DNA of 5,519 nt from Thermofilum sp. Lineage in GTDB: Archaea > Thermoproteota > Thermoprotei > Thermofilales > Thermofilaceae. The stretch is taken from the NCBI GenBank assembly GCA_020832965.1, contig JAJHRM010000181.1:1-5519 (forward strand). The letters are read 5' to 3'. The notes beneath the pieces are model-generated. The model ran no database searches, was not told where the DNA came from, and saw only the letters and a program-made list of their open reading frames with translations. Shown piece by piece: positions 1-4,644 of this stretch (positions are counted from its first letter, which is position 1; each line of letters begins with the position of its first letter). The position numbers and the translations under genes are program-made.

Positions 1-1
1 A

Positions 2-361
2 AAAATTGAAAAAGCAATTTCTGTATATGGCTTAAGCAAAATACTGTCTCGAGAGGTTCAGGAAAAGCTGAGTGAGAAGGAGAAAAAGGAAATAAAATAC
101 GAAGTCGACTTTGAAGCTGAGATGGCCTTACTGATGATTGGAAATAAGCTCCAGACAGTGACCATTCCAAACCTCATACTTATTCTCACAGAGGAAGGAA
201 TGCACGACGATGTAAAGAAGGTATACAACTCAGCCCCTGAAGCCCTTAAAAACAAGCTCAAAGAGTCCCTACTTGAATACTACGAGCTCAGAAAGTCAAA
301 CAAAAGCAAGAGGGAGATGCTTGAAACACTTTTAAAGGAGCTAGGAATAAGTATCAACTAA
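2..361 (+). CDS. C-terminal part of an unrecognised helical protein (5' end outside window)
   Basis: The frame is open from the left edge to the TAA at 359-361 and gives 119 visible residues. An ATG at 122 exists, but the 40 codons before it read through without a stop and have the same character (charged, helix-forming, rich in Lys and Glu), so 122 is probably internal and the true start lies to the left. The visible part begins with a stretch rich in charged residues (Glu and Lys, about residues 16-35). A more hydrophobic segment follows (about residues 41-62, containing MALLMIGNKL and TIPNLILIL), then an amphipathic Lys/Glu-rich tail. I see no cysteine pairs, nucleotide-binding motif or signal peptide. 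I do not recognise the family and assign no function. It lies 72 bp upstream of the aminotransferase on the same strand, but that gene has its own promoter, so operon membership is not indicated. Confidence 0.7.
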   Translation, partial: KIEKAISVYGLSKILSREVQEKLSEKEKKEIKYEVDFEAEMALLMIGNKLQTVTIPNLILILTEEGMHDDVKKVYNSAPEALKNKLKESLLEYYELRKSNKSKREMLETLLKELGISIN

Positions 362-401
362 GTTTTCTACTTGAATATTTTGCCTTTAAGTTTTAATAGC
401 T

Positions 402-415
402 AAAGATATATTTAT
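402..415 (+). promoter_or_regulatory. TATA-box promoter of the aminotransferase gene
   Basis: The A/T-rich core at 406-415 (ATATATTTAT) is preceded by purine-rich AAAG, as expected for an archaeal BRE/TATA pair. Its centre at about 410 lies about 24 bp before the TTG at 434, the usual distance from TATA centre to transcription start. The message would therefore be leaderless or nearly so, which agrees with the absence of a Shine-Dalgarno sequence in 416-433. Confidence 0.65.
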
Positions 416-433
416 GAGCTGCAAGCATAAAAC

Positions 434-1648
434 TTGAGTAAGATGCCGCGTTTGGCAACCAAGTCGCAGGCAATAACTGCATCACCCATAAGGCGGATTG
501 CAGCCCTGCTTGATGAGGCCAGGAGGAAGAGTGATATCATCAGCTTTGGGGGAGGTGCCCCCTCACTCCCCCCGCCGCAGGAAGTAATTGACTACCTGGT
601 AAACTACATCAAGGACAATCCGCAAAAGTCTGTTGCGTACGGTGCGACGAGGGGCATGATCGAGCTCAGAGAACTTATAGCTGAGGACCTCAAGAAATAC
701 TGGAATGTGAGCTACGACCCCAAGGAGGAAATAATTATTGTTAACGGGGGAACCGAGGGGATCTACCTAGCGCTGGGATCTATACTTGAGAAGGACGAAG
801 AAGTCATCATTCTTGATCCCACCTACCTAGGCTACTCGGAGCCTATTAAGCTCTTTGGAGGAAGAGTGAGAACTGTCCCAGTGAGAGTTGAGGATGGTTA
901 CCAGCCAAAGATTGAGGATGTTAAGAAGGTAATTTCACCATTAACTAAGGCATTCATCCTGCTCAGCCCAGATAATCCAACTGGAAGAGTGGTGACCGAG
1001 GATTTCGTACGGAAACTAGTTGACCTCGCTGTTGAACATGACTTCTGGATAATTTTTGATGCCGTCTACAAGCACATCAGCTACGGTAGGCCCACACCAT
1101 GGGTGGACTCCTTTAAAGGAGCAAAGGAAAGAACAATCACGATTCATAGCTTCAGCAAAGAAGCCTCAATCCCCGGATTCCGATTAGGCTACGCCACAGG
1201 ACCACCCGAGGTAATCGAGGTTATGGAGAAGCTGAAGCAGTACATTTCACTAGCCCCGGACACACCGGGGCAGTTAGCTATGATAAAGTTCCTGGAGAGC
1301 GGGATCAAGGAGAGGTACCTGAACGAGGTAGTTATTCCCACATACAAGAGAAGGCGTGACTTCATGTACAAGTGCATCCAGGAGTACCTCCCCGAGGCGA
1401 AGACCTCCCTTCCAGAGGGAGCCTTTTACTTCTTCGTCAACATGGAGGAGTACTTGAAAGCCATGGAACGGGATGACGAGGAATTTGCGAACAGGCTCCT
1501 TTACAGGAAAAGCGTTGTAGTTATCCCTGGAAAATACTTTGGAGAAATGGGTCAGGGGCATGTAAGGATGACTTTCGTCAGCGAACCCGAGGAGAGAATC
1601 GAGGAAGGCTTAAAAAGAATCAACGCGTACGTCACAAGCTACATGTAG
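434..1648 (+). CDS. Class I/II PLP-dependent aminotransferase
   Basis: This is a complete 404-residue cytosolic fold-type I (aspartate aminotransferase superfamily) enzyme that moves an amino group between an amino acid and a 2-oxo acid through PLP. Visible marks are an N-terminal substrate-side glycine loop (SFGGGAPSLP, about 37-46), the cofactor phosphate region NGGTEG (104-109), Tyr131, the NPTG motif with Asn181, Asp209 and Tyr212 in FDAVY, the Schiff-base lysine Lys242 in HSFSKE, Arg250 in GFRLGY, and the C-terminal carboxylate-binding Arg378 in GHVRMTF. The loop before NPTG is SPDNPTG, a mild variant of the common SPNNPTG. Length is normal. Start: TTG 434 fits the TATA distance; ATG 443 is the alternative and would remove three residues. 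The overall pattern resembles archaeal aspartate, aromatic or 2-aminoadipate (LysN-type) aminotransferases, but substrate cannot be fixed from sequence and no pathway neighbours are present. It is probably transcribed alone. Confidence 0.96.
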   Translation: MSKMPRLATKSQAITASPIRRIAALLDEARRKSDIISFGGGAPSLPPPQEVIDYLVNYIKDNPQKSVAYGATRGMIELRELIAEDLKKYWNVSYDPKEEIIIVNGGTEGIYLALGSILEKDEEVIILDPTYLGYSEPIKLFGGRVRTVPVRVEDGYQPKIEDVKKVISPLTKAFILLSPDNPTGRVVTEDFVRKLVDLAVEHDFWIIFDAVYKHISYGRPTPWVDSFKGAKERTITIHSFSKEASIPGFRLGYATGPPEVIEVMEKLKQYISLAPDTPGQLAMIKFLESGIKERYLNEVVIPTYKRRRDFMYKCIQEYLPEAKTSLPEGAFYFFVNMEEYLKAMERDDEEFANRLLYRKSVVVIPGKYFGEMGQGHVRMTFVSEPEERIEEGLKRINAYVTSYM

Positions 1649-1653
1649 TTTAA

Positions 1654-1678
1654 AAACTGGTTATTTTTAGCCCAGTTT
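1654..1678. terminator. Shared hairpin between convergent genes
   Basis: AAACTGG at 1654-1660 pairs perfectly with CCAGTTT at 1672-1678 around an 11-base T-rich loop. On the plus strand the loop supplies the run TTATTTTT; on the minus strand the run GTTTTT follows the stem. It lies just after the aminotransferase stop and overlaps the last codons and stop of the opposing roadblock gene. Placement and T-runs suit a bidirectional terminator. Archaeal termination depends mainly on T-runs, so the stem may be secondary. Confidence 0.5.
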
Positions 1679-2050
1679 AGCTTTTGTCATTTCCTCCACT
1701 CTCCTCTTTACTTCTCTTAGCGTGTACAGTAGTACTCCTAGCCTGGCGTCTTTGCTGAATAGTACTGCTAGGTAGCCTACTTGGCCTAGCTTCGTGTACA
1801 CTACTCCTGAGCCGTCCGGGGCGTTCACAGTAATCCACTCTGCCTCGCCCCTCCCAAGCTCACTACTAGCCCTATTCCCAACCTCGCTAAGCACAGCTGT
1901 CAATGCTGCAACCTTCTCCTCAAGCTCCCTATCAGCAAGACTACTAAACAAAGGCAAACCATCACCACTACTAACCACAAAACCCTCAACACCACTAACC
2001 CTGCTAACACCCTCAACAACCCTCCTAATACTCTCAACATCCAAACTCAA
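1667..2050 (-). CDS. Roadblock/LC7 domain protein
   Basis: This complete 127-residue protein is essentially one roadblock/LC7 domain. It has an N-terminal helix (about 5-18), the hallmark strand-turn-strand with GVEGFVVSSGDGLPL (20-34), a long helix ELEEKVAALTAVLSEVGNRA (42-61), then the strand pair EWITVNAPDG / GVVYTKLG (71-89), the strand YLAVLFS (93-99), DARLGVLLY (101-109) and a closing basic helix. Roadblock proteins dimerise and act as scaffolds or regulators of small GTPases (MglB, LAMTOR2/3). There is no membrane segment. Start: TTG 2050 follows an in-frame TGA (2059-2057) and has a GGTGA ribosome site 6 bases upstream, so it is the only sensible start. It is divergent from the roadblock-GTPase operon and convergent with the aminotransferase. 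Codon use changes abruptly inside the gene: 40 of codons 1-74 end in T, but only 1 of codons 75-127. Confidence 0.9.
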   Translation of the reverse strand: MSLDVESIRRVVEGVSRVSGVEGFVVSSGDGLPLFSSLADRELEEKVAALTAVLSEVGNRASSELGRGEAEWITVNAPDGSGVVYTKLGQVGYLAVLFSKDARLGVLLYTLREVKRRVEEMTKAKLG

Positions 2051-2056
2051 TACTAG

Positions 2057-2061
2057 TCACC
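2057..2061 (-). promoter_or_regulatory. Ribosome binding site deciding the TTG start of the roadblock gene
   Basis: Read on the minus strand, GGTGA stands 6 bases before TTG 2050 and matches the archaeal anti-Shine-Dalgarno end of 16S rRNA. The in-frame stop that overlaps it rules out any longer start. Confidence 0.7.
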
Positions 2062-2090
2062 ACTCAATTACTATGTGTTTCAAGACAAGT

Positions 2091-2100
2091 ATATTTTTTA
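2091..2100 (-). promoter_or_regulatory. TATA-box promoter of the minus-strand roadblock gene
   Basis: On the minus strand the sequence is TAAAAAATAT, preceded by GCGAA. Its centre near 2095 predicts a transcript start near 2069-2070, giving a leader of about 20 bases that just contains the ribosome site at 2061-2057. This gene would therefore have a short leader, unlike the two leaderless plus-strand promoters. Confidence 0.55.
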
Positions 2101-2350
2101 TTCGCTTAAAATACACGGGTTGGTGTCCTTAGGAGTCTGTCGTTGCCAATATTCTTCGCGAGAATTAAGCACCTCTTCTCATAGTGCCTGCGCGTGTCAG
2201 CCAAGCTTCCATTCCGCGGAAGCCGAGCTATGGACTATGCGTTCAGCGCACGTGCATTCTCATCTCCGCCTGGTTGAGGACAGCCGTTACCGCTCCCTTT
2301 GCTCTCTATGGTTTGGCGGACTGTAAAATGACGAGGATGATTAAAGACAA
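2101..2350. other. Gene-free gap between divergent promoters, rich in short inverted repeats
   Basis: No convincing protein is encoded here. An open frame on the plus strand (2075-2326) is Ser/His/Cys-rich with no family character and looks accidental. The stretch holds several short stems: ATTCT/AGAAT (2151-2155, 2161-2165), GCAC/GTGC (2169-2172, 2184-2187), GCTTCC/GGAAGC with a 7-base loop (2205-2210, 2218-2223) continued by AGC/GCT (2199-2201, 2227-2229), and TGCG/CGCA (2238-2241, 2247-2250). Longer-range pairs are TGTCCT/AGGACA (2124-2129, 2277-2282) and CCGCC/GGCGG (2266-2270, 2315-2319), which cross one another. I find no tRNA T-arm, no RNase P or SRP core motifs and no well-spaced C/D boxes. 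It could encode an unknown structured RNA or be plain intergenic sequence. Confidence 0.35.
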
Positions 2351-2352
2351 TC

Positions 2353-2361
2353 GATAAATAT
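2353..2361 (+). promoter_or_regulatory. TATA-box promoter of the roadblock-GTPase operon
   Basis: GATAAATAT has its centre at about 2357, which is 26-27 bp before the ATG at 2384 and 24 bp before the TTG at 2381. Transcription should begin at or within a base or two of the start codon, so the operon message is probably leaderless. No Shine-Dalgarno sequence lies between this box and the start. Confidence 0.65.
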
Positions 2362-2380
2362 CTGCACTGAAGCATAACTC

Positions 2381-3151
2381 TTGATGATGCCAGTACTCAC
2401 GAGAATAATTCCTTTTTACCAACTTACTCTAGACAACATGGTCCTCATTTTCTTGTCAATAGCCTCGCTGGGCTTATCCATCGGACTTTTCATTTCTTTT
2501 ATCTACTTCCTCAAAACATTCGTAAACAAGTTTGTAAGAGAGAGACCTGCCGAGCAGGGGGAAGCGATCCTTAAAATATCCTCTGAGGTTAGCAGTTTAG
2601 GGGACAAATTATCCCAGCTGGAGAGAGAAGTAGCAAGCATCAAGAAGGAGACATTACCTCAACTCCAGGATACAGTCTCTCAGGTAGCCGCAAAAGCGTC
2701 TCAGCTGGAAACAAAGCTTCTCGTGCTTGAAAGGAGAGTTACACGTGAAATACCCCTCCCGAGGCCGGTTTCACCCGTGACAAAACCCCAGCTAGTGGTC
2801 GCAAAGGAAGTTGAGTTATCAAAGTTGTCGGACTTGTCCTTGCACTTCCCAGAGGTAAGATTTGCCTGCATAATCACTTCCCAGGGATACCTCGTAGAAA
2901 GCTATGGGCAGAGCAGCGAGGAGCCGGCAAAACTACTCGACGTGTTAAGGCTTTACAACTCTCAAAATGTTTCACTGACGAGAGGGCGTAGAAGGCTAGA
3001 GGTCTTCTACTTGGGCGATGTTAGGGATCTCTCCGTATATGGAGTACTTGAATTCTCGGATTTGGAGGAAGTGACTAGGGAAACCGTTGAAGCGATAAAA
3101 AGGGCGATAAGCAAATATTTTACTGATGTCGTAGGCAGAAAAAGCCTTTAA
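2381..3151 (+). CDS. Membrane-anchored coiled-coil protein with a roadblock-like C-terminal domain
   Basis: This complete protein has 256 residues counted from TTG 2381; ATG 2384 or 2387 are equally acceptable, and 2384 best fits leaderless initiation. Domain order: short N-terminus; one strong transmembrane segment at about 20-44 followed by positive residues (Lys45, Lys50, Arg53, Arg55), suggesting a cytosolic C-terminus; a coiled coil at about 60-120 with regular Leu/Val/Ile spacing and many Glu, Lys and Gln; a Pro-rich linker at about 124-138; and an alpha/beta domain at about 150-250. The last begins with FPEVRFACIITSQGYLVESYG (157-176, abbreviated: key pattern is the CIITSQGYLV turn) and has later strands RRRLEVFYLG and SVYGVLEFSD plus a final helix. 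This order of strands suggests a divergent roadblock fold, which is inference. As first gene of the operon it probably fixes the GTPase module at the membrane. Enzymatic activity is not indicated. Confidence 0.85.
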   Translation: MMMPVLTRIIPFYQLTLDNMVLIFLSIASLGLSIGLFISFIYFLKTFVNKFVRERPAEQGEAILKISSEVSSLGDKLSQLEREVASIKKETLPQLQDTVSQVAAKASQLETKLLVLERRVTREIPLPRPVSPVTKPQLVVAKEVELSKLSDLSLHFPEVRFACIITSQGYLVESYGQSSEEPAKLLDVLRLYNSQNVSLTRGRRRLEVFYLGDVRDLSVYGVLEFSDLEEVTRETVEAIKRAISKYFTDVVGRKSL

Positions 3152-3161
3152 GGTCGAGAGT

Positions 3162-3168
3162 GGTGGAG
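3162..3168 (+). promoter_or_regulatory. Ribosome binding site of the second operon gene
   Basis: GGTGGAG ends 6 bases before ATG 3175. A GTG at 3171 is out of frame, so the ATG is the supported start. Internal operon genes thus use Shine-Dalgarno initiation, although the first gene does not. Confidence 0.65.
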
Positions 3169-3174
3169 AAGTGA

Positions 3175-3591
3175 ATGAGTGAAGCTGTCCGAGAACAATT
3201 GAGGGGGGTACTTGCCAAGATAGTAAAGGAGACGCGCGACGCTGTAGTATCCATAGTCTTTGCCTGGAGAGACGGAATCCCTGTAGCGTTTATTGCCCCC
3301 GACCAGCCCCAAGCCGAGTTTCTGGCGGTGGCTTCTGCTGCAGCCTTGGGGTCACTCGATGCCCTAGGAGACATCTTTAATTCAAAAGTCAAGAGGGTTG
3401 ATGTAGAGTTTGAAAACGGAGAACATATAGTGATATCTTCCGTGGATGGCTCATTTATAGCACTCTCCACCTCTCCAAAGCCTAACCTAGGACTGATACA
3501 CTTGGTCCTGAGGAAATACGAGGAGGACGTCGTGAAAACTGCCGGTGTCGGCTATGTGGGACCAGGCAAGCTACCTCAAAATCCTGGTTAG
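3175..3591 (+). CDS. Roadblock/LC7 domain protein encoded directly upstream of the GTPase (MglB-like position)
   Basis: This complete 138-residue soluble protein begins 23 bp after the membrane-anchored gene. Roadblock features are an N-terminal helix (about 4-19), the strand-turn-strand DAVVSIVFAWRDGIPVAFI (22-40) with the Asp-Gly turn, an Ala-rich helix EFLAVASAAALGSLDALGDIF (48-68), the strands KRVDVEFENGEHIVISSVDG (73-92) and SFIALSTSP (93-101), then NLGLIHLVLRKYEEDVV (104-120). The last about 18 residues (GVGYVGPGKLPQNPG) form a Gly/Pro-rich tail beyond the usual domain. The DNA of that tail overlaps the start of the GTPase gene by 38-47 bp. By analogy with MglB and conservon roadblock proteins it is expected to dimerise and bind the downstream GTPase, as activating protein or scaffold; that is inferred from family and position. 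Confidence 0.9.
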   Translation: MSEAVREQLRGVLAKIVKETRDAVVSIVFAWRDGIPVAFIAPDQPQAEFLAVASAAALGSLDALGDIFNSKVKRVDVEFENGEHIVISSVDGSFIALSTSPKPNLGLIHLVLRKYEEDVVKTAGVGYVGPGKLPQNPG

Positions 3592-4087
3592 CGGGCCATA
3601 TGCGAGCGGAAAAACCACGTTTGTTAAGACGGTTTCCGATGTAGTTCTTACAACTGAGGTCCAGGTAACAACGCCTGGAGAGCAAAGGGTGAAGGAATAC
3701 ACGACCGTAGCTTTTGACTACGGTAAAGTTGTCCTAGATGGCATTCCCATATACATCTTCGGAACACCCGGGCAGACCCGCCTACAATTCATGTGGAGGG
3801 TACTGAGCTACGGAATGCATGGCTACATTTTCCTGGTTGATGGAAGTAGTTTACTCGAAGTCTACAGAGCCAGGCCCATATACTTATACATGAGGAGCAT
3901 TGGGGATCACCCACACATCATTGCTGTGAATAAACAGGACGTGGAAGGCGCAGTCCCGCCTGCCCAGGTTGCCCAGCTCCTCAACGTAAATCCCAAGCTT
4001 GTATGCCCTCTCATAGCAAAAGACAAGGCAAACGCGTTAAGCGTCTTAAAGCGACTCGTTAATCTTATAACTTCTACAGCGCGCTAG
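3545..4087 (+). CDS. Ras-like small GTPase of the COG2229/MglA type
   Basis: This complete 180-residue protein is a stand-alone G domain that should cycle between GTP- and GDP-bound states. Motifs (numbered from GTG 3545): P-loop GPYASGKT (17-24) with Lys23 and Thr24; a probable switch I threonine at Thr53 or Thr54 in EYTTVAFDYG; G3 as FGTPGQTR (72-79), where Gly73 replaces the usual Asp of DxxG, as is typical of this family; G4 NKQD (129-132); and a weak G5 at IAK (157-159). There is no membrane segment and no C-terminal cysteine for lipidation, so membrane placement would rely on partners. ATG 3554, preceded by GGTG at a 6-base spacing, is as likely a start and would remove three residues. 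Overlap with the roadblock gene implies translational coupling. Archaeal signal-recognition-particle receptor beta subunits and Arf/Arl proteins are alternatives, but the FGTPGQ signature and roadblock partner favour the MglA/conservon group. Confidence 0.94.
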   Translation: MSAMWDQASYLKILVSGPYASGKTTFVKTVSDVVLTTEVQVTTPGEQRVKEYTTVAFDYGKVVLDGIPIYIFGTPGQTRLQFMWRVLSYGMHGYIFLVDGSSLLEVYRARPIYLYMRSIGDHPHIIAVNKQDVEGAVPPAQVAQLLNVNPKLVCPLIAKDKANALSVLKRLVNLITSTAR

Positions 4088-4092
4088 CGCGC
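4079..4092. repeat. 14-bp perfect palindrome across the GTPase stop codon
   Basis: GCGCGCTAGCGCGC is its own reverse complement, with the TAG stop (4085-4087) at its centre. As RNA it would only form a tight stem with almost no loop, so a DNA-level role (protein site) or cruciform is as likely as an RNA role. The function is unknown. Confidence 0.8.
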
Positions 4093-4097
4093 ACCGT

Positions 4098-4117
4098 ACC
4101 CCGCCTTTTCGCGGGGT
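4098..4117 (+). terminator. GC-rich stem-loop after the operon
   Basis: ACCCCGC (4098-4104) pairs perfectly with GCGGGGT (4111-4117) around the 6-base loop CTTTTC, starting 10 bp after the GTPase stop. It could be a terminator or a 3'-end stabilising structure. No long T-run follows at once; the nearest T-rich tract is at 4152-4156, so a classical archaeal T-run terminator is not evident. Confidence 0.4.
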
Positions 4118-4644
4118 TATGGGCTTTACTCTGCTGGTGTGGCTATGAAGCTTTTTCACGTGTACTGTGCTTGGTAGCTTTGTCTCTATGCCCAGCGCTT
4201 CCGGCCCCCTAGCCATGAAGGGAGGACAATGCTTCGAAGAAATGTGCATACCACGGACATCACATTCCCCAGCTTGTTCCGAGATATGCCCCGAGGGTAA
4301 CCTAGTGCGCACTTGAGGAATTTACGGCTGGCCGGGTAAACCGCATGCACAGAGAGGATCACGGGATCACGCGCGTCAGCCGAAAAATTCTCCCTGACAA
4401 AACCGGGAACGCCGCTACAACTAATCCTAGGGCAATAATTAGGTCAGCTTGAGGAAACTCGCGCTTTTTCCACTAGACAGGCACTTTGTTGCATAGCTTC
4501 GCGCCCAGCTGCTCCCAAAGCATAACCCCTCTTCCCTACAGAGGCGCAGTTTTACTTTTCATGCAGCTACGCGCACGTATTTTTTGCGATCCCATAAAGA
4601 GCTCAGTGCCTCGAGCGCGCTTTTAAGTCTCTTTTCACTATTCG
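4118..4644. other. Gene-free region of about 530 bp between operon end and GalT-like gene end
   Basis: Both neighbours end towards this stretch, so no promoter for them is needed here. I see no tRNA, rRNA, CRISPR or transposase. Contents worth noting are a tandem duplication of GGATCACG (4356-4371); a minus-strand frame without a start codon (4472-4359) that reads like a membrane-protein end; a short plus-strand frame (4188-4316) with four cysteines but no ribosome site; a self-pairing GAGGAAACTC at 4451-4460; and T-runs at 4464-4468 and 4580-4585 (plus strand) that could end transcripts from the left. None is a supported gene. The region may be decayed coding sequence or may encode an unrecognised RNA. 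Confidence 0.5.

Noticed and set aside
1274..1561. 95-codon minus-strand frame inside the aminotransferase gene
   Set aside because: It is a shadow of the well-supported aminotransferase, covering its conserved C-terminal half in antisense.
2075..2326. 83-codon plus-strand open frame in the divergent gap
   Set aside because: It begins at the minus gene's own promoter, has a Ser/His/Cys-rich composition without domain character, lacks a ribosome site and overlaps the structured gap.
2327..2370. Possible C/D box small RNA (ATGACGA, GGATGAT, then CTGA)
   Set aside because: The C box has a mismatch, the second box follows almost at once and no D' box lies between them; the stretch also contains the operon TATA box.
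4046..4312. 88-codon minus-strand frame overlapping the GTPase end
   Set aside because: It overlaps the GTPase C-terminus antisense, runs through the palindrome and stem-loop, and has no ribosome site or recognisable family; a basic, His-rich product of non-coding DNA is more likely.
4188..4316. 42-codon plus-strand frame with four cysteines, suggestive of a small metal-binding protein
   Set aside because: There is no ribosome site or nearby TATA box, the cysteine spacing (C-x4-C, later C-x3-C) fits no zinc ribbon I know, and the opposite strand is equally open, so chance is likely.
4356..4371. Tandem GGATCACG duplication as a possible attachment site or CRISPR-like repeat
   Set aside because: It has only two 8-base units with no spacer, no tRNA and no integrase or cas gene in the window; it is too short to mean more than slippage.
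4321..4400. Possible RNase P RNA fragment, because of CGGGTAAACCG and GAGGAAAC-like stretches nearby
   Set aside because: The conserved core elements (GAGGAAAGTCC, GAGCAAG-CCAAA and the 3' ACAGAA region) are not found in order on either strand.
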